DNA of 64,000 nucleotides from Micromonospora sediminimaris (GTDB lineage Bacteria > Actinomycetota > Actinomycetes > Mycobacteriales > Micromonosporaceae): assembly GCA_900112325.1 (NCBI GenBank), contig FOLJ01000020.1, positions 1 to 64,000 of the forward strand, read 5' to 3'. The notes under the pieces were generated by a model that was given only the letters and a program-made list of their open reading frames with translations, was not told the DNA's origin and made no database searches. Position numbers and translations under genes: made by a program. Of the stretch, positions 35,674 to 43,973 are shown piece after piece (position 1 is the stretch's first letter; each line of letters opens with the position of its first letter).

Positions 35674-37172
35674 GCACGCTGGTGCCGCTGCCGGTGGTGC
35701 TACCGCTGCTGGGCGCCGCGCTGACCCTGCTGCTGGCGGGCCGACCGCAGACCCAGCGGACGGTCAGCGTGGGTTGCCTGAGCATCAGCCTGACGGTGGC
35801 GGTGGTGCTGCTGGTGCAGGCGTACCGGCAGGGGCCGCTGGTGGTGCAGATCGGCGGCTGGCCGGCACCCGTGGGCATCGTGCTGGTCGCCGACCAGTTG
35901 GCTGCGCTGATGCTGGTGGTCTCCTCGGCGGTGACCCTCTGCGTGCTGCTGTACTCGATCGGGCAGGGCCAGGCGGAAACTGGGGAGAGATCCCCGGTGG
36001 CGATCTTCCACCCCACCTATCTGGTGCTGACCGCCGGCGTGTGCAACGCGTTCCTCGCCGGTGACCTGTTCAATCTCTTCGTCGGCTTCGAGATGCTGCT
36101 CGCCGCCAGCTTCGTCCTGATCACCCTCAACGGCACCGCGCTGCGCATCCGCACCGGTTCCACATACGTCGTGGTCAACGTCCTGGCGTCGATGATCTTC
36201 CTGATCTCGGTGGGCCTGGTCTACGCGGCCACCGGCACCCTCAACCTGGCCCAGCTCACCGCGCGGCTCGACGCGCTACCGGACGGCGTACGCCTGAGCC
36301 TGCAACTGATGCTGTTGGTGGCCTTCGGCATCAAGGCGGCGGTCTTCCCGCTGTCGGCCTGGCTGCCGGACAGCTATCCGACGGCGCCGGCCCCGGTCAC
36401 CGCGGTCTTCGCCGGCCTGCTGACCAAGGTGGGCGTGTACGCGATCATCCGGACCCAGACCCTGCTCTTCCCGGGGCAGCAGGCCGGGGAACTGCTGATG
36501 GTGGCGGCCGGGCTGACCATGCTGGTCGGCATCCTCGGCGCGGTGGCCCAGTCGGACATCAAGCGGCTGCTGTCGTTCACGCTTGTCAGTCACATCGGCT
36601 ACATGATCTTCGGAGTGGGCCTGAGCACCGTCGCCGGGCTGGTCGGTGCCATCTTCTACGTGGTCCACCACATCACCATCCAGACCACCCTGTTCCTGAT
36701 CTCCGGGCTGGTCGAGCAACGGGCCGGCAGCACCGACCTGCGCCGCCTCGGCGGGCTGTCCCGGCTGGCACCCATGGTCGGCGTGCTCTTCTTCGTCTCG
36801 GCGATGAACCTGGCCGGCATTCCACCGTTCTCCGGTTTCCTGGGCAAGCTCGGCCTGCTCCAGGCCGGTGTCGCCGCCGGTGGGCCGCTGCCCTGGACGC
36901 TGGTGGCCGTGGGCACCGTGACCAGCCTGCTCACCCTCTACGTGGCGAGCCGGGTATGGAACATCGCCTTCTGGCGCTCACCCTGCGAGACGGTCGCGCC
37001 GACCGCACCGTTGCCGGCGCTGATGGTCGGCGCCACGGTCGCCCTGGTGGCACTCGGGGTGGCGCTGACCTTCGTGGCGGGACCGCTGTTCGAGTTCACC
37101 GGGCGGGCGGCGGAGGATCTGATCGAGCGCACCCCGTACGTGCGCGCCGTCCTGCCCGGCGGGGCGTCATGA
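35670..37172 (+). CDS. mrpD: Na+/H+ antiporter subunit D (NuoN/M-like)
   Basis: A 500-residue proton-translocating subunit related to NuoN/NuoM with about 14 helices. Key blocks are FEMLLAASFVLITLNGT, FGIKAAVFPLSAWLPDSYPT (the conserved Lys in helix 7) and RLLSFTLVSHIGYMIFG. ATG 35670 begins MSTLVPLPVVLPLLGA; GTG 35661 is nine bases earlier. The ATGA overlap with mrpE and the mini-ORF at its own start suggest tight coupling within the operon. Confidence 0.95.
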   Translation: MSTLVPLPVVLPLLGAALTLLLAGRPQTQRTVSVGCLSISLTVAVVLLVQAYRQGPLVVQIGGWPAPVGIVLVADQLAALMLVVSSAVTLCVLLYSIGQGQAETGERSPVAIFHPTYLVLTAGVCNAFLAGDLFNLFVGFEMLLAASFVLITLNGTALRIRTGSTYVVVNVLASMIFLISVGLVYAATGTLNLAQLTARLDALPDGVRLSLQLMLLVAFGIKAAVFPLSAWLPDSYPTAPAPVTAVFAGLLTKVGVYAIIRTQTLLFPGQQAGELLMVAAGLTMLVGILGAVAQSDIKRLLSFTLVSHIGYMIFGVGLSTVAGLVGAIFYVVHHITIQTTLFLISGLVEQRAGSTDLRRLGGLSRLAPMVGVLFFVSAMNLAGIPPFSGFLGKLGLLQAGVAAGGPLPWTLVAVGTVTSLLTLYVASRVWNIAFWRSPCETVAPTAPLPALMVGATVALVALGVALTFVAGPLFEFTGRAAEDLIERTPYVRAVLPGGAS

Positions 37173-37756
37173 CCGCGCCCGGCACCGAGCCGCCGGCCCG
37201 GCGGACCCGGACAGGCCGGTGGCGTGACCAGCTGATCGCCTACGGCTGGCTGGTGCTGGCCTGGAACCTGTTCTGGGGGGAGTTCACCTGGGGGAACCTG
37301 CTGGGCGGGCTGCTGACCGCCGGCGTGGTGCTGTTGTTCTTCCCACTGCCCCCGGTGACCTTCCACGGCCGGCTCCGGCTGCGGGGTCTGCTGGTGTTCG
37401 GCAGCCGGTTCGTCGTCGAGCTGGTCCGGGCCAGCGCCCACGTCGCCCGGATCGCGGTGCAACCCGGTTACACGCCCCGTTCGGCCATCATCGGCGTGCG
37501 GCTGCGGCTGCCCACCGACCTCAATCTGGCTCTCACCGCCGAGGTGCTCTCCCTGGTGCCCGGCACGTTGATCGTGGAGGTGGACCGGGACGCCGGAATC
37601 CTCTACGTGCACGTGCTCGACGTACGCGGCCCCGCCGCCCTCGCCACCAGCCGTGCGCAGGTCCACGCCTTGGAACGGCGGATCGTCGAGGTCATCGGCT
37701 CGAACGCCGAGCTGCGCCAGGTACGCACCGGACCCGTGGACAAGGAGTTCCCGTGA
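37169..37756 (+). CDS. mrpE: Na+/H+ antiporter subunit E
   Basis: A 195-residue MrpE with a basic N-terminal tail, two closely spaced membrane helices (about residues 24-58) and a cytoplasmic alpha/beta domain (TAEVLSLVPGTLIVEVDRDA, then YVHVLDV). ATG 37169 overlaps mrpD as ATGA. The C-terminus ends KEF P just before the GTGA overlap with mrpF. Confidence 0.92.
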   Translation: MTAPGTEPPARRTRTGRWRDQLIAYGWLVLAWNLFWGEFTWGNLLGGLLTAGVVLLFFPLPPVTFHGRLRLRGLLVFGSRFVVELVRASAHVARIAVQPGYTPRSAIIGVRLRLPTDLNLALTAEVLSLVPGTLIVEVDRDAGILYVHVLDVRGPAALATSRAQVHALERRIVEVIGSNAELRQVRTGPVDKEFP

Positions 37757-38016
37757 CCGTCTTCCTCACCGTCGTCCTCACCGGCCTGCTGTCGGTGACC
37801 GCCCTGCTGGCCCTCGTCCGTCTCTATCGGGGCCCGACCCTGCTGGACCGGGTCGTCGCCGCCGACATGCTGCTCGCCACAATGGTCGGTGCCGTCGGCG
37901 CGGAGGCGGCGGTCAACCGGCACGCCACCACCCTGCCGGTGCTGGTGGTGCTCGCCCTGCTCGGCTTCGTCGGATCGGTGTCGCTCGTCCGTTTCGCCGT
38001 CCGGGACCGGCCATGA
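37753..38016 (+). CDS. mrpF: Na+/H+ antiporter subunit F
   Basis: An 87-residue three-helix protein with the MrpF core LVRLYRGPTLLDRVVAADML followed by a conserved helix pair. GTG 37753 overlaps mrpE by 4 bp and its stop overlaps mrpG by 4 bp. Confidence 0.92.
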   Translation: MTVFLTVVLTGLLSVTALLALVRLYRGPTLLDRVVAADMLLATMVGAVGAEAAVNRHATTLPVLVVLALLGFVGSVSLVRFAVRDRP

Positions 38017-38348
38017 CGCCCGGTGCCGTCGCGGACTGGCTGGCTGTCGTCAGCCTGACCGCCGGTGCGCTGCTGAGCCTGGCCGCCGCCATCGGAGTGC
38101 TGCGTTTCCCGGACACGCTGAGTCGCATGCACGCGGCCACCAAGCCGCAGGTGCTCGGCGTGCTGCTCCTGCTGCTGGGGGTGGGTCTCCGGCTGCGCAG
38201 TCCAGCCGACCTCGGCATGATCGTTCTGGTCGGCGTCTTTCAACTGGCCACCGCTCCGGTCGCCGCGCAGATGATCGGGCGGGCCGCGTACCGGGCCGGG
38301 CGGGTCGACCGGAACCTGCTCGACGTGGACGAGCTGGCCGACCGGTGA
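38013..38348 (+). CDS. mrpG: Na+/H+ antiporter subunit G
   Basis: A 111-residue three-helix MrpG. The family block AAAIGVLRFPDTLSRMHAAT followed by KPQVLGVLLLLLG is clear. It closes the operon mrpAB-C-D-E-F-G, which is complete. About 100 bp later a separate promoter-like hexamer precedes the CNNM genes. Confidence 0.93.
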   Translation: MTPGAVADWLAVVSLTAGALLSLAAAIGVLRFPDTLSRMHAATKPQVLGVLLLLLGVGLRLRSPADLGMIVLVGVFQLATAPVAAQMIGRAAYRAGRVDRNLLDVDELADR

Positions 38349-38453
38349 ACCAGCGCCCCACCGGTGGGCCCGGCCACGGACCTCGTCCCGGGCCGCCCGC
38401 CCTGGCCGGCAGAAACAGTAGGCACACCCACCCGGCCCGGGCCGCGACGCCGG

Positions 38454-38459
38454 TAGAAT
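38454..38459 (+). promoter_or_regulatory. -10-like element for a leaderless small ORF
   Basis: TAGAAT ends 6 bp before ATG 38466, the spacing of a leaderless transcript. No good -35 is visible. It would drive the small ORF and the two CNNM genes. Confidence 0.5.
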
Positions 38460-38465
38460 GAGCAC

Positions 38466-38567
38466 ATGATCGACTCCTCTGCCCAGGAGGGCAGCAGTAG
38501 CCAGCCGGGTAGGCCCCGGCATCCCCACACACCGACGACCCCGGGAGCCCTGAACCTCCCGTGTTGA
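38466..38567 (+). CDS. Possible 33-residue leaderless upstream ORF
   Basis: Starts 6 bp after TAGAAT and encodes MIDSSAQEGSSSQPGRPRHP and a further 13 residues ending in Cys. Its stop lies 7 nt inside the next gene (GTG 38561), which itself has only a distant GGGAG. This arrangement fits a leaderless leader peptide coupled to the transporter gene. The peptide resembles nothing I know. Confidence 0.35.
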   Translation: MIDSSAQEGSSSQPGRPRHPHTPTTPGALNLPC

Positions 38568-39913
38568 TCCTCGTCGGTCTTCTCCTGATCGTTGTCTTGA
38601 CCGTCGCGACGGGCTATTTCGTCGCGCAGGAGTTCGGCTACGTCGCGGTCGACCGCGGCAAGCTGAAACAACTCGCCGCCGAGGGCGACCAGGCGTCCGC
38701 CCGGGCACTGGAGGTCGCCGGACGGCTTTCGTTCATGCTCTCCGGCGCGCAGCTCGGCATCACCGTGACCGCCCTGCTGGTCGGTTACGTCGCCGAGCCC
38801 TACCTCGGTGCCGGCCTGGCCGAGCTGCTCGGCGTGGCCGGCGTCTCCACCGGCGTCAGCCTGCCGTTGTCGGTCGCGCTGGCGCTGGTCATCGCCACCG
38901 TGGTGCAGATGGTCGTGGGCGAGCTGGCCCCGAAGAACCTGGCCATCGCCCGCCCCGAACCGGTCGCCCGGGCGCTCGCCCGTTCCACCCTGGCCTATAT
39001 GGCCATCGCCGGCCCGCTGATCAAGCTCTTCGACAAGTCCGCGGTGCGGCTGCTGCGGCGGGTCGGCATCGAGCCCATCGAAGAGCTGCCCAGCGGCGCC
39101 ACCCCGGAGGACCTGGAACAGATCATCGCCGAGTCCCGGCTGGAGGGGCACCTCGACGCCGACATGTCGGAGCTGCTGGACCGGGGGCTCGACTTCCGGC
39201 AGTTGACGGCCGGCGAGGCCATGGTGCCCCGGGTGGACGTGCACACCGTGCGCGCGCACGAGCCGGTCAGCCGGGTGGTCGAGCTGCTCGACACCGGCCG
39301 CTCCCGCTTCCCGGTGCGCGGCACGGAGGGCGTCGACGACCTGGTCGGCGTGATCGGCATCGCCGACGTGCTCCAGGTGCCCGCGGCCGAGCGCGCCACC
39401 ACCCCGGTCAGCGCGGTGGCCGTACCGCCGCTGCTGGTGCCCGAGACGCTGCCGCTGCCCACCGTGCTGGACCGGCTCCGCTCCGGGCACCGCCAGCTCG
39501 CCTGCGTGGTCGACGAGTACGGCGGCTTCGCGGGCGTCATCACGTTGGAGGACATCGCCGAGGAACTGGTCGGCCCGATCCGCGACGAGGACGACCCGCC
39601 GGAGCGGGCCCCGGCGCGGCAGGATGACGGCTCGTGGGTGGTACCCGCCCGCTGGCGTATCGACGAGGTCGCCGACAGCACCGGCATCGCCCTGCCCGAA
39701 GGGCCCGAGTACGACACGCTCTCCGGGCTGGTCATGCGGGAGCTGGGCCGGGTGCCCGAGGTCGGTGACCGGCTGGAGATCAGCCTGCCGGCCGACGGCG
39801 ACAACGGGCAGGTTCCGCCACGCGCCCTGGTCGAGGTGCTGGAGGTGGACCGGCACGTGGCCGACTCGGTCCGTCTCCAGGTGATCGACGGGCACGCGGA
39901 GGTGACGGCATGA
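38561..39913 (+). CDS. CNNM/CBS-domain transporter (hemolysin C family), first copy
   Basis: A 450-residue DUF21-CBS-CorC_HlyC protein of the CNNM/CorB family, implicated in divalent cation (Mg2+, Co2+) efflux. DUF21 membrane domain: residues 1-190 (VAQEFGYVAVDR; LSFMLSGAQLGITVTALLVG; GELAPKNLAIARPEP). The CBS pair spans about 210-340 (GEAMVPRVDVHTVRAHEP), then the C-terminal transporter-associated domain with SWVVPARWRIDEVAD. It overlaps the following homologue by 4 bp. Confidence 0.9.
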   Translation: MLILVGLLLIVVLTVATGYFVAQEFGYVAVDRGKLKQLAAEGDQASARALEVAGRLSFMLSGAQLGITVTALLVGYVAEPYLGAGLAELLGVAGVSTGVSLPLSVALALVIATVVQMVVGELAPKNLAIARPEPVARALARSTLAYMAIAGPLIKLFDKSAVRLLRRVGIEPIEELPSGATPEDLEQIIAESRLEGHLDADMSELLDRGLDFRQLTAGEAMVPRVDVHTVRAHEPVSRVVELLDTGRSRFPVRGTEGVDDLVGVIGIADVLQVPAAERATTPVSAVAVPPLLVPETLPLPTVLDRLRSGHRQLACVVDEYGGFAGVITLEDIAEELVGPIRDEDDPPERAPARQDDGSWVVPARWRIDEVADSTGIALPEGPEYDTLSGLVMRELGRVPEVGDRLEISLPADGDNGQVPPRALVEVLEVDRHVADSVRLQVIDGHAEVTA

Positions 39914-40977
39914 GCACCGGGTTCGCGCTGATCACCTCGGTGGTCCTGCTGGCGCTCAACGGCTTCTTCGTCGCCGCCGAGTTCGCCCTGGTGGCGAGCA
40001 AGCGGTACCGCCTGGAACAGGCGGCGGCAAGCGGTGGCCGGGCCGCCCGGGCCGCCCTCGACGGCGTACGCGAGCTGTCCCTGATGCTGGCCGGCGCACA
40101 GCTCGGCATCACCCTGTGCACGCTGGGCCTCGGTGCCCTGGCCGAGCCGGCGATCGAGCGGCTGCTCAGCCCGCTGCTGCACGCCGTCGGTCTGCCGTAC
40201 GGCGCCAGCCACGTGATCGCGCTGATCTTTGCGCTGAGCCTGGTCACCTTCCTGCACCTGGTCGTCGGTGAGATGGCACCGAAGTCCTGGGCGATCACCC
40301 ACCCGGAACGGTCCGCGTTGCTCCTGGCCCTGCCGTTCCGGGCCTTCGCCCGGGTGGCCCGTCCGGTGCTGTCGGTGCTCAACGCGGTGGCCAATGCCAT
40401 GCTGCGGCTGGTGAAGGTCAACCCGCAGGACCAGTTGGCCCAGGTGCACGGCCCCGACGAGCTGCGGATGCTGCTGGAACAGTCCCGGGAACACGGGCTG
40501 CTCGGCGCCGCCCAGCACGAACTGCTCACCAGCATGCTGGAGTTGCAGGGCACGACGGTGGCCCAGGTGATGGAGCCGTTCGACCGGATGGTGACCGTGC
40601 GGCGGGACGATCCGGCGGGCCGCATCGAGCAGGTCAGTCGGGACAGCGGCCGGTCACGGCTGGCGGTGCTGGACGCCGCCGGTGACGTCTGCGGTCTGGT
40701 GCACGTACGGGAGGCGGTGCGGGCCACCGCCGGCCGACCCGACGCCACCGCCGCCGACCTGATGAACGACGCCATCACGCTCCCCGACACCGCCACGGTG
40801 ACCGAGGCGGTGGCCGTGATGCGGGCCCGCCAGTCGCAACTCGCCCTGGTCCGCAACGGTGGTGGTCCCACCCGGCCGGTCGGCTTCGTCGCTCTTGAGG
40901 ATCTGCTGGAGGAGGTCATCGGGGAGTTCGACGACGAGACCGATCCGATCCCGCGCGCGGTACGCCGGCTCAGATAG
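39910..40977 (+). CDS. CNNM/CBS-domain transporter, second copy
   Basis: A 355-residue paralogue of the preceding gene: DUF21 (AAEFALVASKRYRLEQAAAS; LMLAGAQLGITLCTLGLGAL; GEMAPKSWAITHPER) and a CBS pair, but no CorC_HlyC domain after residue 345. ATG 39910 overlaps the first copy as ATGA. Adjacent long/short pairs are common in actinobacteria and may form a heterodimeric transporter (inference). Confidence 0.9.
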   Translation: MSTGFALITSVVLLALNGFFVAAEFALVASKRYRLEQAAASGGRAARAALDGVRELSLMLAGAQLGITLCTLGLGALAEPAIERLLSPLLHAVGLPYGASHVIALIFALSLVTFLHLVVGEMAPKSWAITHPERSALLLALPFRAFARVARPVLSVLNAVANAMLRLVKVNPQDQLAQVHGPDELRMLLEQSREHGLLGAAQHELLTSMLELQGTTVAQVMEPFDRMVTVRRDDPAGRIEQVSRDSGRSRLAVLDAAGDVCGLVHVREAVRATAGRPDATAADLMNDAITLPDTATVTEAVAVMRARQSQLALVRNGGGPTRPVGFVALEDLLEEVIGEFDDETDPIPRAVRRLR

Positions 40978-40986
40978 GAGCCACGG

Positions 40987-41925
40987 GTGCGGCTGACGGG
41001 GGTGTCACCGGAATCGGGCGGAACCGGCCTGACGGTGCAGACCGCGCTGGCCAACCCGAGCACCCGCCCCGGCCTGCGCCTGCCGGGGCGGGTGAACCTC
41101 ATCGCCGGTTCCGTCGACGTACCGGTCCTGCACGTCCGGCTCGGCCTGGTCAGCACGGTCGAGCCGGACGACCCGGAAGCTCCCCGCCGGCTGGTGCAGT
41201 TCCACCACGCTCAGGTGGCCGGTGCCCTGGTGCTGCGGGCCGGGCGGGCCCGGTCGATCCCGTTCGAGTTCCCGATCCCGTGGGAGACACCGGTGACCAC
41301 GTACGGCGGGGTGCCGTTGCTCAGCCTGCGGATGGGACTGCGTACCGAGGTGGCGATCGAGGCCACTTTGGACCAGGGCGCGATGGTGCCGGTCTTCGTT
41401 CACCCGCTGCCGACCCAGCAGCACATCCTGGCCGCCCTGGACACGCTCGGCTTCAGCGTCCGCCAGTCCGGCCTGCTCGACGGCCGGCTGCCCGGCGTGG
41501 AGCAGGCCCTGCCGCTGCACCAACGGTGGGGCTTCTGGGTCGGCCCGCTCTACGCCGGGCCGATCACCGAACTGGAGGTGATCTTCGTGGCCAACTCCGC
41601 CGGGCTGGAGGTGATCCTCTGGTTTGATCGGCGGCTGGCGTTGGCCGGGATCACCCACACCAGCATCAGTCGGTTCCGGATCTGGCACGTCGGCGCGGAC
41701 CAGCGGGACTGGGTCAGCACCGTGGACGGCTGGCTGCGCGAGGCCATCAACCGGCATGCCGCGGCTGCGGCGCACGCCGACTGGTCGGCCACCATTACCG
41801 AGTCGGCCCACGTCAGCCGCCCACCGGACCGGCCGCTGCCACCCGGACCGCCGTCCGGTGGCGACGCGGGCGGCGCCGGTGTCGGTGGCGGCGAGGGCGG
41901 TGGTGGCGGAGGCGGCGGCACCTGA
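40987..41925 (+). CDS. Spo0M-like sporulation protein (arrestin fold)
   Basis: A 312-residue protein of the Spo0M family, which has an arrestin-like beta-sandwich and affects sporulation/envelope regulation in Bacillus. The N-terminal region TALANPSTRPGLRLPGRVNL is the characteristic first strands. Two beta-sandwich halves follow, then a glycine-rich tail (residues about 290-312), as in other actinobacterial members. GTG 40987 lies 9 bp after the CBS gene, preceded by a GGAG, so it is probably co-transcribed with the transporters. Confidence 0.8.
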   Translation: MRLTGVSPESGGTGLTVQTALANPSTRPGLRLPGRVNLIAGSVDVPVLHVRLGLVSTVEPDDPEAPRRLVQFHHAQVAGALVLRAGRARSIPFEFPIPWETPVTTYGGVPLLSLRMGLRTEVAIEATLDQGAMVPVFVHPLPTQQHILAALDTLGFSVRQSGLLDGRLPGVEQALPLHQRWGFWVGPLYAGPITELEVIFVANSAGLEVILWFDRRLALAGITHTSISRFRIWHVGADQRDWVSTVDGWLREAINRHAAAAAHADWSATITESAHVSRPPDRPLPPGPPSGGDAGGAGVGGGEGGGGGGGGT

Positions 41926-42025
41926 CGCTGTGCCCGCCGCCTGACGCCGTTCGCGGCGGCACCTGATGCCGTCCACGGCGGCACCGCAACGGCCCAGCTG
42001 CCGGGAGCGCCCCCCGTGCGTCTCG

Positions 42026-42688
42026 TCAGCCCTGGGCGAGCTTGAGGCCGAAGCCGAGGAAGAGAGCACCCACGGCGCTTGTCGCGCCGGCCGCCAGCCG
42101 GCGGCGCCGGCTGAACTGGGCAGCCAGGAACGTGCCCGCGAAGATCAGCGCGGTCAGGTAGAGCGCGCTGGTCACCTGGGCGATCAGACCGAGCAGCAGG
42201 AACGACAGCGCGGGCCAGGGATACGTCGGGTCAACGAACTGGATGAAGAACGAGACGAAGAACAGGATCGCCTTCGGGTTGAGCAGGCTGATCACCAGCG
42301 CCTTGCGGAACGGGCTGCGCGTCGCCGCCGGCGCCGCGGCGTCGATCAACCGCGGAGTGTCCGGGTCGTTGCGGTCCCGCCAGCGCCGCCACGCCCCGCG
42401 CAGCATGGTCAACCCCACATAGCCCAGGTACGCGGCGCCCGCGTACTTGATCACGAGGAAGACCGGCGGGTACGCCTTGAGCAGCGAGGCCACTCCGGCG
42501 GCGGAGAGGAACATGAGGATCGCGTCACCGACCCAGACGCCGCTCGCCGCCCGGTAGCCGACGCCGACGCCGCGCCGCGCGGCGGTGGAGAGGACGAACA
42601 GCGAGTTGGGGCCGGGCAGCAGCACGATGGCCACGGTGCCCAGCACGTACGTCCAGATGTCGGTGATTCCCAGCACGTCCGACATCAT
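42026..42688 (-). CDS. LysE/RhtB family amino-acid exporter (LeuE-like)
   Basis: A 220-residue six-helix exporter. The N-terminus VLGTVAIVLLPGPNSLFVLS carries the LysE-family PGPN signature; GVWVGDAILMFLSAAGVASL and SLLNPKAILFFVSFFIQFV are the other conserved helices. The start ATG 42688 overlaps the preceding PPOX-GNAT stop as ATGA (ATG 42685 also possible). The resemblance is closest to the leucine exporter LeuE, but substrate is unproven. Confidence 0.88.
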   Translation of the reverse strand: MMSDVLGITDIWTYVLGTVAIVLLPGPNSLFVLSTAARRGVGVGYRAASGVWVGDAILMFLSAAGVASLLKAYPPVFLVIKYAGAAYLGYVGLTMLRGAWRRWRDRNDPDTPRLIDAAAPAATRSPFRKALVISLLNPKAILFFVSFFIQFVDPTYPWPALSFLLLGLIAQVTSALYLTALIFAGTFLAAQFSRRRRLAAGATSAVGALFLGFGLKLAQG

Positions 42689-43929
42689 CGGGTGGACGTG
42701 GGCCGGGCACGAAGCCTTTCCCGCAGGCTGACCTGTGCTTTTGCCCACTCGTCAACGGTCATCGAATACTGCACGGTGTCCCGCCACGAGCCGTCGGGCC
42801 GCAACCGGTGCATCCGCAGCACCCCCTCCCGGGTCGCGCCGAGCCGCTCGATGGCGCGCTGCGAACGCTCGTTGCGGATGTCGGTGTGCCAGACCACCCG
42901 TACCGCACCCAGCTCGTCGAAGGCGCGGGTGAGCAGCAGCAGCTTCGCCTCGGTGTTGAGCCCGGTGCGCCACCACGGCCGGCCGAGCATGGTGTGCCCG
43001 ATCGCAACCGACCGGCGCTCCGGGTCGATCTCGTAGTACGAGGTGGTGCCGACCACCGCGCCGGTGACCGCGCAGCGCTGCGCCCAGGCGACCCGTTCCT
43101 GCCGGTGCTGCTCGGCCAGGGCCGCGACGATCACCTCGCGCAGCTGCTCCGGCCCGGTCGGTAGCGGCCGGCTGAGGTGCCGCCAGACGTCGGCATCGGC
43201 GGTGGCGGCGTACAACTCGTCGGTGTGGGCCTCATCGAGCGGCTCCAGCAGCACGTGGGCGCCGCGTAGCACCGCCGGCTCGTGCCAGGGCGAGCGGTCC
43301 GGCCGCAGGTACGCAGGCAGTGGTGCGGTGACCCCGACGTCGGGCTCCGGCAGGCCGGGGGTCAGCCGCAGCGGTACCACCCCGGCCCAGTGCGCCAGGT
43401 CGAGATCGGCCGGGTCGTCGCGTACCCCGCCGGTGCGGCTGCGTAGCGACACCTCCGCCAGCGGCAGCGCCAGCACTGCGGTCTCGGCCAGCTCCCGCCG
43501 GCTCGGGGGGCGACTGTGCGCCGCGCGGCCGGTGCCGACCTTCTCCACCAGGGCGGTCAGCACGTCGGCCTTCTCATCCGGGTCGGTGACCAGGTGAGCG
43601 GTGCCGTGCGCGACCACCGACCGGTAGTTGGCGCTGTGGTGGAACTGGGAGCGACCGTAGACCAGCCCGTCGAGAAGGGTGACCGCGACGCAGACCGGCA
43701 GGCCGTCGGCGCGGGCGGCGAGCAGTGGCCGGCTGCCGGTGGAGCCGTGCAGGTAGAGCGTGTCGCCGATGCGTACGTGCAGGGTGGGCAGCACGCGGGG
43801 CTCACCGTCCACAGTGAACCCGAGCACGCAGTGGTACGCCTCGTCGAGTACGGCGTGGGTGGCGGTGCGGTCGTAGCTCATCCGGTCCCGGGAACGACTG
43901 GCGGTGGTGCGGGTGGTTGGCGAGTACAT
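42685..43929 (-). CDS. Bifunctional pyridoxamine-phosphate-oxidase-like/GNAT acetyltransferase
   Basis: A 414-residue fusion. Residues about 15-215 form a flavin-reductase/PPOX-like split-barrel domain (HCVLGFTVDGEPRVLPTLHV; YLHGSTGSRPLL; RSVVAHGTAHLV). Residues about 235-405 form a RimJ/RimL-type GNAT domain (LRGAHVLLEPLD; GRPWWRTGLNTEAKLLLLTR; SQRAIERLGATREGVLR). This fusion is recurrent in actinobacteria. It is divergent from a MocR regulator and coupled to a LysE-type exporter, suggesting modification and export of a small amine or amino acid. ATG 43929 is chosen from the divergent promoter layout. Confidence 0.88.
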   Translation of the reverse strand: MYSPTTRTTASRSRDRMSYDRTATHAVLDEAYHCVLGFTVDGEPRVLPTLHVRIGDTLYLHGSTGSRPLLAARADGLPVCVAVTLLDGLVYGRSQFHHSANYRSVVAHGTAHLVTDPDEKADVLTALVEKVGTGRAAHSRPPSRRELAETAVLALPLAEVSLRSRTGGVRDDPADLDLAHWAGVVPLRLTPGLPEPDVGVTAPLPAYLRPDRSPWHEPAVLRGAHVLLEPLDEAHTDELYAATADADVWRHLSRPLPTGPEQLREVIVAALAEQHRQERVAWAQRCAVTGAVVGTTSYYEIDPERRSVAIGHTMLGRPWWRTGLNTEAKLLLLTRAFDELGAVRVVWHTDIRNERSQRAIERLGATREGVLRMHRLRPDGSWRDTVQYSMTVDEWAKAQVSLRERLRARPTSTR

Positions 43930-43973
43930 GCTTCCATCTTTGTTCTAGTACAATACTGTGTTTGTGTCAGTAC
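43923..43973. promoter_or_regulatory. Divergent promoter with AGTAC repeats and a CTAG-centred palindrome
   Basis: Between the two divergent genes, AGTAC occurs at 43923, 43947 and 43969 (spacing 24 and 22 bp, about two helical turns). TTGTTCTAGTACAA (43940-43953) is an imperfect palindrome centred on CTAG, and TACAAT (43949-43954) is a good -10 for the rightward gene. MocR-family regulators usually bind direct repeats at such divergent promoters. Confidence 0.5.
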
